Below are positions 46,435 through 55,381 of a stretch of DNA of 64,000 bases, in pieces; positions within the stretch are counted from its first letter, which is position 1, and each line of letters opens with the position of its first letter. The DNA is from HT1-32 sp040219025. GTDB taxonomy: Bacteria; Pseudomonadota; Alphaproteobacteria; Rhodospirillales; HT1-32. A model generated the notes under the pieces. It was not told the origin of the DNA and made no database searches. It saw nothing but the letters and a program-made list of their open reading frames with translations. The stretch is from positions 62,001 to 126,000 of the forward strand of contig JAVJTE010000020.1 of the NCBI GenBank assembly GCA_040219025.1, in the 5' to 3' direction. A program made the translations under genes and the position numbers.

Positions 46435-48174
46435 TCAGATCGCCGGCAGGCGGACCACAAAGCGCGCCCCGGAAGTCGCCCCCTGGTCATTGCGCCGGTT
46501 CTCTGCATAGATCTTGCCGCCATGTGCTTCGACAATCTGCCGGGAGATACTCAGCCCAAGCCCAGAATGATTGCCGAAATCCTCGCCCTCCGGGCGGTCG
46601 GAATAGAACCGGTCGAAAATACCCGTCAGCTTGTTTTCCGGAATACCCGGCCCGTCATCCTCAATCAGAATGACAACGTCACCGCCTTCGTTGCGGGCCG
46701 AAAGCTGGATGACGCCATCAGGCGGGCTGAAGGATACGGCGTTGCTGATCAGGTTGCGGAGCACCTGCACAATCCGTCCTTCCATGCCTGACACGGTCAG
46801 ACGGTTACTGTGAAGATGCAGCACCATGCGCTGTCCGCCATCTTCTGCACTGGACTGGTGTACATCGACAAGGGTTTCCAGAATCCGGCCGACATCGACC
46901 GGCTCGCTCTCCGCCCGGGACAGTTCCGCATCCAGCCGCGAGGCATCCGAGATATCGCTGATCAGGCGGTCGAGACGCTTCACATCAGCCATGATGATCG
47001 ACATCAGGCGTTTCTGCTGTTCCGGGTCTTTCACCCGGGCGGCGGTCTCCACCGCACTGCGCAGGCTGGTCAGCGGATTCTTGATTTCATGCGCCACGTC
47101 GGCGGCAAAACTCTCGATCGCATCCATGCGCAGCCAGAGCGCTTCCGTCATTTCCTTGAGCGCACCGGAGAGATCACCGATCTCGTCACCCCGCGCCGTC
47201 AGGTCGGGAATTTCGATCCGTCCGCCCTGCTGCCGGCGTACCGCCTCGGCGACCGACGACAACCGTTTGATCGGGCGGGCAATGGTGCTGGCAAGATAGA
47301 TCGACAGCAGCACGGTGATCCCGAAGGCACCGGCAAAGACCTGCAGGATGGTGGTCCGGACCTCGAACAGGTTCTGTTCGATTTCTGCGCCGCCCTTGGT
47401 CAGCACCAGCACGCCCAGCACCTTCTTGTAGCGCTGGACCGGCACGCCGACACTGATCACCAGCTGGCCGGACGGTGTCTGGCGCAAGGCCTCTGCCGGT
47501 TCGCCCCGCAAGGCGCGCTCGGCCTCGGCAAAGTCATCAAGGCTGACATCAGCCCGGTCGACAAAGACCGGCAGCTGTTTCTCATCCGGCACCAGCAGGG
47601 CGATGATGTGGTAGAAAAACCTCAGGGTCAGTTCGAGCACGGATTCCCGCACCGGCGGCGGCAAGTCCTCGATCACAACCAGGCGACCGGAGCGCAACAG
47701 ATCCTGACTGTCGGCAATCAGGGCACCGCTGGTGGCAAACAGGCGCGCCCGGGTCTTTGTCGTCTGCACCAGACGCCGCACCATGCCGCTGACAACATCA
47801 GAGCGGAATTCCTGCACCGCAGCCGCATCCGTGGTCACCGCCCCTTCGCCAAGGGCCGCGGCAAACAGTTCGCCCTGCACCCGCAGCGCCTCGGTTTCAG
47901 AGGCGATCAGGCTGTCACGATATTCATCAAGATAGAGCAACCCGGCGGCCAGCAGGCAGAGCGCCACGGCGTTCACGTAAAGGATGCGCCGGGTCAGGGG
48001 CGAGAAGGCACCGCGATGTCCGGGGCCTCTGGGCCGCGATTTGAAACGTGAGTTGTAGAGCCGGTCTTCCGGTTTGGCGGCCAGCGACGGTTCAGGCGAG
48101 CGGCTGCGGCCAAGCGACGGCATGCGCCGTACCTTCTTGCCCCGTCCCGTTTCCGTTCGTTCCAGTCCGCTCAA
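46435..48174 (-). CDS. chvG: ChvG/ExoS-like membrane sensor histidine kinase
   Basis: 579-residue kinase. A basic N-terminal tail (about 1-60), membrane helix near 65-85, periplasmic sensor region (about 88-265), second helix near 270-290, HAMP linker, HisKA motif ADVAHEIKNPLTSLRSAVE near 362 and ATPase domain with NLISNAVSFSPPDG, IEDDGPGIPE and GLGLSISRQI. Together with the ChvI-like regulator 40 bases upstream it forms the acid/envelope-stress pair typical of Alphaproteobacteria. The start is TTG at 48174, backed by GGGGGAG seven bases upstream. Unlike the common order, hprK does not follow. Confidence 0.9.
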   Translation of the reverse strand: MSGLERTETGRGKKVRRMPSLGRSRSPEPSLAAKPEDRLYNSRFKSRPRGPGHRGAFSPLTRRILYVNAVALCLLAAGLLYLDEYRDSLIASETEALRVQGELFAAALGEGAVTTDAAAVQEFRSDVVSGMVRRLVQTTKTRARLFATSGALIADSQDLLRSGRLVVIEDLPPPVRESVLELTLRFFYHIIALLVPDEKQLPVFVDRADVSLDDFAEAERALRGEPAEALRQTPSGQLVISVGVPVQRYKKVLGVLVLTKGGAEIEQNLFEVRTTILQVFAGAFGITVLLSIYLASTIARPIKRLSSVAEAVRRQQGGRIEIPDLTARGDEIGDLSGALKEMTEALWLRMDAIESFAADVAHEIKNPLTSLRSAVETAARVKDPEQQKRLMSIIMADVKRLDRLISDISDASRLDAELSRAESEPVDVGRILETLVDVHQSSAEDGGQRMVLHLHSNRLTVSGMEGRIVQVLRNLISNAVSFSPPDGVIQLSARNEGGDVVILIEDDGPGIPENKLTGIFDRFYSDRPEGEDFGNHSGLGLSISRQIVEAHGGKIYAENRRNDQGATSGARFVVRLPAI

Positions 48175-48214
48175 GCGACCGCTCCCCCTGCGGTGGTGAA
48201 GTCATATTGCGGCG

Positions 48215-48916
48215 TCAGTTATCCTTGTAGCGATAACCGACCCCGTACAGCGTTTCAATCTGGCCGAACGCGTCATCCACCACCCGGAATTTCTTGCGCA
48301 GGCGCTTGATGTGGCTGTCGATGGTACGGTCATCAACATAGATATGCTCGCCATAGGCAGCATCGATCAGCTGGTCGCGGTTCTTGACGTGGCCGGGCCT
48401 GCGGGCCAGCGCCTGCAGGATCAGGAATTCGGTCACGGTCAGATCGATCTGCTCGCCGTTCCAGGTACAGAGATGGCGGCCCGGGTCCATCATCAGCCCG
48501 TCACGGCGGATGACGTTCTTCGAGCTTTCCTCGGCATCGGCAACGCTTTGTGTTTCATAACGCCGGATCACCGCCCGGATACGCTCGATCAGCAGGCGCT
48601 GCGAGAACGGCTTCTTGATATAATCGTCGGCACCCATCCGCAGGCCGAGCAGCTCGTCAATCTCGTCATCCTTCGAGGTCAGGAAGATCACCGGCAGGGA
48701 GGAATTCTGCTTCAGCTTGCCCAGCAACTCCATACCATCCATGCGTGGCATCTTGATATCAAGGACGGCCAGTTCCGGCGGCTTGCGCATCAGCCCGGCC
48801 AGCGCTTCCTCACCGTCGGCATAGGTATCCACCTTGAAGCCTTCGGCTTCCAGTGCCATCGACACGGAAGCAACAATATTCTGGTCATCATCGACGAGTG
48901 CAACTGTATGCGCCAT
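48215..48916 (-). CDS. chvI: ChvI-like OmpR-family response regulator
   Basis: 233-residue regulator. The receiver (about 1-120) has VDDDQN, phospho-acceptor Asp53 in VLDIKMPRMDG and Lys104 in YIKKPFS. The winged-helix domain (about 140-230) includes LTVTEFLILQALARRPGHVKNRDQLID (core LTVTEFLILQAL) and DDRTIDSHIKRLRKKF. The ribosome binding site AGGAGG lies six bases before the ATG. In many Alphaproteobacteria pckA is divergent and adjacent; here 4.8 kb separate them. Likely targets include exopolysaccharide, envelope and central carbon genes, by analogy. Confidence 0.92.
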   Translation of the reverse strand: MAHTVALVDDDQNIVASVSMALEAEGFKVDTYADGEEALAGLMRKPPELAVLDIKMPRMDGMELLGKLKQNSSLPVIFLTSKDDEIDELLGLRMGADDYIKKPFSQRLLIERIRAVIRRYETQSVADAEESSKNVIRRDGLMMDPGRHLCTWNGEQIDLTVTEFLILQALARRPGHVKNRDQLIDAAYGEHIYVDDRTIDSHIKRLRKKFRVVDDAFGQIETLYGVGYRYKDN

Positions 48917-49034
48917 GGGAAATCCTCCTGAACAGTCCCTTCATATGAGTATAATATGTCGTGCCGCAATATGGCTGAAATAAAGCAACCGTGGGGTGAT
49001 TCGGAGAAATCCGGCTGAATTGAAGCGTTTCAGA

Positions 49035-49071
49035 CAAAAAAGAACGGGGCGCGGTGAAAAACCACGCCCCG
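49035..49071 (-). terminator. Intrinsic terminator of the TAXI-TRAP operon
   Basis: On the minus strand CGGGGCGTGG and its partner CCGCGCCCCG (one bulged pair) form a strong stem around a TTTTTCA loop, followed by TTCTTTTTTG. It lies 38 bases beyond the end of the TAXI binding-protein gene and ahead of the chvI promoter region. Confidence 0.85.
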
Positions 49072-49108
49072 GTACAGTTTGGGAAAAGGTTGCTGTCTTC
49101 TGGTCCGG

Positions 49109-50071
49109 TTACTTCACCAGGCCGACTTCCTTGTAGAATTTCAGCGCGCCCGGATGATAGGGAACCGGGTTCGCTTCATGCATGGATTTCGGGGCAAAGC
49201 GGTTGAAGGCACCGAAAGCTGCGGCGAGGTCGGGCTTGTTTTCATACATCACCCTGGTCAGCTCATAGACCGTATCCTCGGAGACATGCGCCCCGACGAT
49301 GACGAAGAAATCGACCTCGATCATGCGGGTCGGCTCATCGACGACACCGGTCAGCGCCTTCGACGGGGACTTGGCGACAATGCGACCGGACGGCAGGGCT
49401 TTCGAGACCGCATCAGCCGCACCCGCTTCGTCACCCAGCGACAGATAGCGCCAGCCGCCGGACATCTCCGCCATGGCCTTCTTGCCAACGCCGACATTCA
49501 TCGGGATCAGCGCTGCATCGATCTTGCCCTGGGACAGGGCGTTGATCGCCGAGACGAAATTCGGCATCGGGACTTTCTTGAAATCCTCCTGCGTCAGGCC
49601 GCCACTGGCCAGCGCCGCATCGGTATAATAATGGAAAATCCGGCCCGAGGCATAGCCGCTGGCGATCTTCGCCCCCTTCAGGTCGGCGAGTGTCTTGTAG
49701 GGAGAGTCGGCAGCGACCGCAAAGGATGTCTGGGTCGGGAAAGCCACGCCAACCATCCGGATGTTCGGATTGGCGAGACCGTCAAATACACCTTCACCCT
49801 TATGGGCGAAAGCCGCCTCGCCACCGTTTGCCAGACCGAAATCCAGCCGTCCCTGATTGATCATCGGGATAAAGGTGGAAGATCCCGCGAAGGGTGCCAC
49901 GCGATATTGCTTCCCGGTCTTTTCGCTGACCACCTTGGCAATGGCCGAGCCCATGGAATAGAACAGCGCGCCCTGCGGGTTTGTGCCGATGGTGACGGTC
50001 TGGCCGAATGCCTGACCGCCCAGTGCGATTACCCCGGCGAAAGCCGCCAGGACTGTGTTTCTGACTGACAT
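49109..50071 (-). CDS. TAXI-family TRAP transporter solute-binding protein
   Basis: 320-residue exported protein. The signal peptide ends near residue 24 (GQAFGQTV). The mature part begins with VTIGTNPQGALFYSMGSAIAKVV, whose GxxxGxxY-like glycine pattern is typical of TAXI proteins; GGEAAFAHKGEGVF near 90-103 is another family feature. Together with the fused permease encoded upstream (overlap TAATG at 50071) it forms a TRAP importer. Family ligands include glutamate and other small acids; the ligand here is unknown. Confidence 0.88.
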   Translation of the reverse strand: MSVRNTVLAAFAGVIALGGQAFGQTVTIGTNPQGALFYSMGSAIAKVVSEKTGKQYRVAPFAGSSTFIPMINQGRLDFGLANGGEAAFAHKGEGVFDGLANPNIRMVGVAFPTQTSFAVAADSPYKTLADLKGAKIASGYASGRIFHYYTDAALASGGLTQEDFKKVPMPNFVSAINALSQGKIDAALIPMNVGVGKKAMAEMSGGWRYLSLGDEAGAADAVSKALPSGRIVAKSPSKALTGVVDEPTRMIEVDFFVIVGAHVSEDTVYELTRVMYENKPDLAAAFGAFNRFAPKSMHEANPVPYHPGALKFYKEVGLVK

Positions 50072-52065
50072 TATCGATTCCTCATCCAGTTATGGTAAAG
50101 TTTGGCCCTGCCGCCGGAGCGGAAGAACAGAAGCAGTTCGACAGCGATGACCGTCAGACCGGCAGCGCAGGCCGCCAGTTGTCCGGTCATCAGATAATCC
50201 CCGCCAGCCACCCCGGCAGCGGCAAAGACAACCACCAGTCCGGCCAGACCCCAGATGATCCGGAGCGCCGGGGAGAATCTCTGTATGAAATAGCCCGCCA
50301 GTGCGCTGCCGATCAGCAGCACAGCAATGGTCAGGCTGGCGCAGACCATGACGATTTCAGCCGGTGTGCCGTCACCCAGCAGGGCCGGATTGCCGACAAA
50401 GACAACCGGAACCACATAGGCGATCCAGCCAAAGCGCATGGCGCTGAACCCGGTCCGGACCGGGTCGGACCCGGAGATTGTCGAGGCCGCGAAGGCGGCC
50501 AGCGCAATCGGCGGGGTAATCATCGACATCATGCCGAAATACAGAATGAACAGATGCGCTGCCATCGGCTGGATACCCGCCGCCACCAGCGCCGGTGCCA
50601 CCAGGGCGGCCAGCAGCACATAGACTCCCGTGGTCGGCATGCCCATGCCGAGCACAATGCTGACCATCGCCGCCATCAGCAGCAGCAGGGCAATCTGTCC
50701 CTCACCCAGTTCGGCCAGAGCCATGGTGACGGCAAATCCGCCGGCGGTGATGTTCAGAATACCGATGATGAAACCGGCACAGGCGACAATCACAACCAGG
50801 TCAACCACAGTCTTGCCGGCAGCCGAGATGCAGTCGACAAAGCCCCGCAGCGTCAGGCGCTGGCCGCGGTAGGATTTGAACAGGGCCGGGACGGCAATCG
50901 CAATCGTGCCGTAGATTGCCGAGACCTCGGTCGGAATACGCAGGATGAACAACGATCCCAGCAGAACGGCAAAGGCGCCGATGAAATGCCAGCCCTCCCG
51001 CAGGATGGTGCCGACCGGGCGCGGCCTTTCATCCATCGGGCGCAGCCGGTCGCGCCGGGCCAGCAGGTCAACCTGCAGGAAGGCCGCCAGGAAATAGAAC
51101 GCGGCCGGAAGCAAAGCCGCCAGCGCCACCTCCGCATAGGGCACTTCCAGGAAGGTTGCCATCAGGAAAGCCGCGGCACCCATGATCGGCGGCATCAGCT
51201 GGCCACCGGTGGAAGCCACGGATTCAATGCCGCCGGCATCTTCCGGGCTGTAGCCGGAGCGGCGCATCAGGGGAATGGTAATCACCCCGGTCGTCACCAC
51301 GTTGGAGACGGCACTGCCGGAAACCGATCCGAACAGGGCCGAGGCGATTACAGCAATCTTTGCCGGACCACCGGCCTGACGACCAAGGCAGGCGCTGGCC
51401 AGTTCGATGAAGAATTCGCCGCAGCCGCTGGCGACCAGCACGCCCCCGAAGAAGACAAACAGAATGACGATCTCTGCCACCACCGCCAGCGGGGTTCCCA
51501 GCATCGCATTCGGATCAAAGGTGAGGTAGAGCAGCAGGTCCTGCAGGCTGGTTTCAATTCCGGTCAGGGGAGACGGGGCCAGATGGCCGACCAGCGCATA
51601 CAGCATGAAGGAGGAGACGACGATGAACATCATCATCCCGGTCAGCCGCCAGAGCGCAATCATGACAATGGCGGTGACAACGACACTGATGGCCTGCATT
51701 TCTGCGGTGCGGAAAGCGAAGCTCATCTGGTACTGCGGATATCCGGCGCTGATCAGAAACAGCAATATCGCCGCCGCAAGACCGGTGACCGCCAGCAGGA
51801 CCATCCGGAAGGCGCTGCTATTCTGGGCTGCCGCCTGGAGGAAGGCCGCAGCCAGCGCGCAGCCCAGCACAGCGGAGAGGAACTGTTCGCGGGATATCTC
51901 CAGACCGATTTCCGGGGCGATCTGCAAAGCCCAGAGCAGACTCAGCAGCACCATCGCCCCGGTCAGAACCTTTGCCACAGCCGAGAGGACAGGCCATCTG
52001 ACTGTCGTCAGCCCGTCCGGTTCACCAGCGGAAATATCCCTGTCCGGGTGATCATGCGATCTCAT
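50071..52065 (-). CDS. Fused TRAP transporter permease (DctQ-DctM type, TAXI class)
   Basis: 664-residue membrane protein that joins the small 4-TM and the large 12-TM subunits. About 16-18 hydrophobic segments; family motifs include FGSVSGSAVSNVVTTGVITIPLMRRSGY (key part SGSAVSNVVTTG near residue 244) and GMGMPTTGVYVLLAALVAPAL (key part GMGMPTTGVY near 490). The additional C-terminal helices fit the TAXI branch. No strong ribosome binding site is visible before the ATG at 52065. The upstream gap holds a perfect palindrome that may regulate it and the divergent HbpS-like gene. Confidence 0.9.
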   Translation of the reverse strand: MRSHDHPDRDISAGEPDGLTTVRWPVLSAVAKVLTGAMVLLSLLWALQIAPEIGLEISREQFLSAVLGCALAAAFLQAAAQNSSAFRMVLLAVTGLAAAILLFLISAGYPQYQMSFAFRTAEMQAISVVVTAIVMIALWRLTGMMMFIVVSSFMLYALVGHLAPSPLTGIETSLQDLLLYLTFDPNAMLGTPLAVVAEIVILFVFFGGVLVASGCGEFFIELASACLGRQAGGPAKIAVIASALFGSVSGSAVSNVVTTGVITIPLMRRSGYSPEDAGGIESVASTGGQLMPPIMGAAAFLMATFLEVPYAEVALAALLPAAFYFLAAFLQVDLLARRDRLRPMDERPRPVGTILREGWHFIGAFAVLLGSLFILRIPTEVSAIYGTIAIAVPALFKSYRGQRLTLRGFVDCISAAGKTVVDLVVIVACAGFIIGILNITAGGFAVTMALAELGEGQIALLLLMAAMVSIVLGMGMPTTGVYVLLAALVAPALVAAGIQPMAAHLFILYFGMMSMITPPIALAAFAASTISGSDPVRTGFSAMRFGWIAYVVPVVFVGNPALLGDGTPAEIVMVCASLTIAVLLIGSALAGYFIQRFSPALRIIWGLAGLVVVFAAAGVAGGDYLMTGQLAACAAGLTVIAVELLLFFRSGGRAKLYHNWMRNR

Positions 52066-52244
52066 CTGTTTTCTGACCTAACGACATTTTATCGATTATT
52101 ATCTTGTTAGACTATAATATCGATATTATTTGGTCCAATGTTTTATTCGTCGATATATAACCGGTGGGCAGATCAGCAGACAGCCGGTTAGGCTGTTGCC
52201 CTGATCAAGACCGGATAACATGCAGATAACGGGAGCTTTTAAGA
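52066..52244. promoter_or_regulatory. Divergent regulatory region with a perfect palindrome
   Basis: 179 bases of unusually AT-rich DNA between the TRAP permease and HbpS-like genes. It contains ATAATATCGATATTAT (52114-52129), a perfect 16-bp palindrome, and the inverted repeat TAACCGG/CCGGTTA (52158-52164 and 52184-52190), which could fold in the leader of the plus-strand gene. A GntR-type dimer would fit the first site; an iron regulator is also possible because the plus-strand genes are haem-linked. Confidence 0.55.
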
Positions 52245-52736
52245 ATGAGTGGATATTTTCTGGTGGATATTGTTTCCAGCCTGACACTTCAGGAAGCCGA
52301 AGACATACTGGCAGGTGCCCGTGTGGCCGCCCGTGAGGCTGACCTGCTGCCGCTGACCATTGCCGTGCTGGATTCCGGCGGCAACATCGTTGCCCTGCGT
52401 CGGGAAGACGGCTGCGGCACTGCCCGCTCCGCCGTTGCGCTGGGCAAGGCGCATGCCGCCCTCGGCATGGGAATCTCCAGCCGGGAAATCCGCGACCGCC
52501 TGAAGGACCGGCCCGCCTTTCAGGGCGCGATTGCCGCCGCCACGGATGGCCGGTTCATCCCGGTACCCGGCGGAGTCCTGATCCTGAACAGTGACGGCCA
52601 GGCCATCGGCGCGGTCGGCATCAGCGGCGATGCCTCGGACCGCGATGAATATGCCGCCATCGCCGGCATTCAGGCGGCGGGCCTGCGCTCTCACCCGGAG
52701 ACCCCGGCAGAAAACTGGAAATCCGCCGGGCTCTGA
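52245..52736 (+). CDS. HbpS/GlcG-like haem-binding family protein
   Basis: 163-residue protein of the GlcG/HbpS family. The family features are LPLTIAVLDSGGNIVALRRED (core VLDSGGNIVAL near residue 46), the R-D-RPAF-GAI segment near 88 and PVPGGVLI near 106, with GAVGISGDASDRDEYA near 124. No signal peptide is clear, so it may be cytoplasmic. HbpS proteins bind and degrade haem or act as accessory sensors; GlcG lies in glycolate operons. The HugZ-like gene follows within 70 bases, which favours a haem-related role. GGGAG upstream serves as ribosome binding site. Confidence 0.82.
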   Translation: MSGYFLVDIVSSLTLQEAEDILAGARVAAREADLLPLTIAVLDSGGNIVALRREDGCGTARSAVALGKAHAALGMGISSREIRDRLKDRPAFQGAIAAATDGRFIPVPGGVLILNSDGQAIGAVGISGDASDRDEYAAIAGIQAAGLRSHPETPAENWKSAGL

Positions 52737-52805
52737 CCGGCACCCGCTGCCGGGAACGGCCACAGCAGGCTTGCAAGCGGGACGATCCGGGGCAACATCA
52801 GGGTC

Positions 52806-53531
52806 ATGACCGATGAACGCCCTGATCCCCCGACCCATTCCCGCCAGCTGATGCGCGGCGCGATCAAAGCCACCATCGCCACCTCGTTGCCCGCCAATGA
52901 CGGCTGGCCCTATGCGTCACTGGTCACGGTTGCACATGATCAGGATCTGTCGCCCGTCCTGCTGCTGTCGACCCTGTCCGACCATACCCGCGCCCTGCAG
53001 GCTGATCCCCGGCTATCGTTGCTGTATGAGGCAACGGACGGATTCGCCAATCCGCAGCAGGGACCACGGGTAAGCCTGCTCGCAATTGCCGAACCAACCG
53101 AAGACCCTGAGGCTGCCCGGCGCTTCATCAGCCGCCATCCCCGTGCCGCCCTGTATGCCGGTTTCGGCGATTTCAGCTTTTACCGGCTCAGCATTGACCG
53201 GGTGCATTATGTCGGCGGCTTTGCCGCCGCACACTGGATCCCCGGACGCCGGCTGGGAATTCCGGAAAATTCCGTCGCCGGCGCCTTCCGGGAGGCAGAG
53301 GCGGATATCGTCGCCCATATGAACAAGGACCATCAGGATGCGGTCGCCCGCTATGCCAACAGGCTGCTGGGCCTGCGCGGCAAACACTGGGAGATGTTCG
53401 GAATCGATCCGGACGGTATCGACCTGCGGCTGCGTGACCGCGTCGCCCGGCTGAATTTTGACAGCCCATTGCATACGCCAGCGGATGCACGAAAGGTGCT
53501 GATTGAGCTGGCACGCCGTGCCCGCGCCTGA
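52806..53531 (+). CDS. HugZ-like haem utilisation / pyridoxamine-oxidase-fold protein with DUF2470
   Basis: 241-residue protein. The N-terminal split-barrel flavin-binding fold (about 1-145) contains LMRGAIKATIATSL near residue 15 and PYASLVTVA; the C-terminal DUF2470 part (about 155-235) has IVAHMNKDHQDAVARYA, with the MNKDH motif that carries haem contacts in HugZ. HugZ proteins oxidise haem to release iron, but PNPO-like redox roles are also known in this family. It forms a likely unit with the HbpS-like gene upstream. ATG start at 52806; no strong ribosome binding site. Confidence 0.85.
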   Translation: MTDERPDPPTHSRQLMRGAIKATIATSLPANDGWPYASLVTVAHDQDLSPVLLLSTLSDHTRALQADPRLSLLYEATDGFANPQQGPRVSLLAIAEPTEDPEAARRFISRHPRAALYAGFGDFSFYRLSIDRVHYVGGFAAAHWIPGRRLGIPENSVAGAFREAEADIVAHMNKDHQDAVARYANRLLGLRGKHWEMFGIDPDGIDLRLRDRVARLNFDSPLHTPADARKVLIELARRARA

Positions 53532-53587
53532 CCGCGCACCGGGGACGCATGTTTTTTGCCGGATTCGTGACTTTTCCCTGTAATTCT

Positions 53588-53618
53588 GCCGGTGGCACGG
53601 TTGCCGTGCCTGACCGGC
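53588..53618. other. Strong stem-loop between hugZ-like gene and pckA
   Basis: GGCACGG-TTG-CCGTGCC forms a 7-bp inner stem with a 3-base loop (53594-53610), enclosed by GCCGGT/ACCGGC (53588-53593 and 53613-53618) with a 2-base bulge. It lies 57 bases after the hugZ-like stop and 92 before the pckA start. No T-tract follows on either strand, so it could be a Rho-assisted terminator, a leader structure of pckA or an RNA-processing site. It does not match a riboswitch class that I recognise. Confidence 0.5.
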
Positions 53619-53709
53619 ATGGGTAAAGTCCCCGGCCCTGCTGGCGTTCAGCCCCAAACAATGTGCGTCAGTCGCGGAAATCTGGAAAAGACCATCGGGA
53701 GTAGTCAAG

Positions 53710-55314
53710 GTGACACAGACTGGCACTGTCAGCCGGATCGGGCTTAATGCGGTCGGGATCAGCAATACCACAGCAGAATTCTGGAATCTCGGAACAGAGG
53801 CTCTGATCGAAGAGGCGCTGGCGCGCCGTGAAGGCCATCTTGGCAAGGGTGGCGCCTTCATTACGGAAACCGGTGCTCATACCGGTCGTTCCGCCAGGGA
53901 CAAGTTCATCGTCGATGAGCCGTCCTCCTCAGCCGATATCTGGTGGGGAGACGTCAACAAGCCGATTTCCGAGGAGAATTACCGGAAGCTGAAGGCGAAA
54001 GTGCTGGCCCATTATGCCGGTCGCGATGTGTTCGTGCAGGACAGCTTTGTCGGGGCCGACCCGACCTTCCGTCTTGGTGTGCGGGTCGTGACGGAAACCG
54101 CCTGGCATAACCTGTTCGCCCGCAACATGTTCCTGCAGCCGACGCAAGCCGAGCTGAAGGATTTCGATCCGCAGTTCACCATCCTGCAGGCACCGACGCT
54201 GCTGGCTGACCCGAAAACCGACGGTACCAATTCCGGCACCTTCATCGTCGTGAACTTTGCCGAGAAGATCGTTCTGATCGGCGGCACCCGTTATGCCGGT
54301 GAAATCAAGAAGTCGGCTTTCTCGATCCAGAACTATCTGCTGCCGGCCCGCAAGGTTCTGCCGATGCATTGCTCCGCCAATATCAGCCCAGAAGGCGATA
54401 CCGCCATTTTCTTCGGCCTGTCCGGCACCGGCAAGACCACCCTGTCCGCCGATGCCTCACGTACCCTGATCGGGGATGACGAGCATGGCTGGGGTGCCGA
54501 CGGCGTGTTCAATTTTGAAGGTGGCTGTTACGCCAAGGTCATCGACCTGAGCCCGGAAGCAGAGCCGGAAATCTATGCCACCACATCGATGTTCGGCACG
54601 GTGCTGGAAAATGTCGTGTTTGACCCGGTCACCCGTCAGGTTGATTTCACGGACAACAGCAAAGCGGAGAATACCCGCGCCAGCTACCCCATCGACTTCA
54701 TTCCGAATGCCAGCGAAACCGGTCGCGGTGGCCAGCCGAAGAATATCATCATGCTGACAGCGGATGCCTTCGGTGTGCTGCCGCCGATCAGCCAGCTGAC
54801 CCCGGATCAGGCGATGTATCATTTCCTGTCGGGCTATACCGCCCGTGTTGCCGGAACGGAAATCGGCGTCACCGAACCGCAGGCGACCTTCTCCACCTGC
54901 TTCGGCGCACCCTTCATGCCGCGCCATCCGACCGTCTATGCCGGTCTGCTGGGCAAGCTGATGGAAGAAAATGACGTGAAATGCTGGCTGGTGAATACCG
55001 GCTGGTCCGGCGGCGGCTATGGTGTCGGCTCCCGCATGAAGATCGCCTACACACGGGCGATGGTGAATGCGGCCCTCGACGGCACGCTGGCGAAACTGGA
55101 AAGCCGTCCGGACCCGCATTTCGGTGTGCTGGTCCCGACCTCCTGCCCCGGCGTTCCGTCGGAAGTGCTCGACCCGAAACAGACCTGGCCGGACAAGGCG
55201 GCCTATGAAGCTGCCGCCAAGGATGTGGTCAGCCGTTTTGAAGAGAACTTCAAACAGTTCGAGACAGCCGTCGACGACAGCGTCAACGCCGCCGCAATCC
55301 GCGTCGCTGCGTAG
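53710..55314 (+). CDS. pckA: Phosphoenolpyruvate carboxykinase (ATP)
   Basis: 534-residue enzyme that converts oxaloacetate and ATP to phosphoenolpyruvate, the entry step of gluconeogenesis. The kinase P-loop GLSGTGKTTLSAD is near residue 236-248, the substrate loop HTGRSARDKFIVDEP near 57-71, and the metal site HCSANISPEG near 219. Length is normal for ATP-dependent PckA. The start is GTG at 53710, with GGGAG eight bases upstream. A perfect intrinsic terminator follows at 55335. In related bacteria pckA lies beside chvI and is controlled by it; here a transporter and two haem-linked genes intervene. Confidence 0.97.
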   Translation: MTQTGTVSRIGLNAVGISNTTAEFWNLGTEALIEEALARREGHLGKGGAFITETGAHTGRSARDKFIVDEPSSSADIWWGDVNKPISEENYRKLKAKVLAHYAGRDVFVQDSFVGADPTFRLGVRVVTETAWHNLFARNMFLQPTQAELKDFDPQFTILQAPTLLADPKTDGTNSGTFIVVNFAEKIVLIGGTRYAGEIKKSAFSIQNYLLPARKVLPMHCSANISPEGDTAIFFGLSGTGKTTLSADASRTLIGDDEHGWGADGVFNFEGGCYAKVIDLSPEAEPEIYATTSMFGTVLENVVFDPVTRQVDFTDNSKAENTRASYPIDFIPNASETGRGGQPKNIIMLTADAFGVLPPISQLTPDQAMYHFLSGYTARVAGTEIGVTEPQATFSTCFGAPFMPRHPTVYAGLLGKLMEENDVKCWLVNTGWSGGGYGVGSRMKIAYTRAMVNAALDGTLAKLESRPDPHFGVLVPTSCPGVPSEVLDPKQTWPDKAAYEAAAKDVVSRFEENFKQFETAVDDSVNAAAIRVAA

Positions 55315-55334
55315 GCCTGAATTCAGAAGACCTG

Positions 55335-55367
55335 AAAAGGGGTGCAGGAAACTGCGCCCCTTTTTTT
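55335..55367 (+). terminator. Intrinsic terminator of pckA, bidirectional
   Basis: GGGGTGCAG (55339-55347) and CTGCGCCCC (55352-55360) form a stem with a GAAA tetraloop, followed by seven T (55361-55367). On the minus strand the same stem is followed by TTTT, so it may also serve the hisC-like gene that ends at 55382. Confidence 0.92.
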
Positions 55368-55381
55368 AAGTCAGAACAAGG

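Noticed and set aside
50092..52110. 672-codon plus-strand open frame opposite the TRAP permease
   Set aside because: Antisense to an obvious membrane protein; product is extremely rich in G, Q, H, D, R.
53588..53709. Riboswitch upstream of pckA
   Set aside because: The stem-loop is strong, but I find no core of the cobalamin, SAM, TPP, FMN, glycine or c-di-GMP classes.
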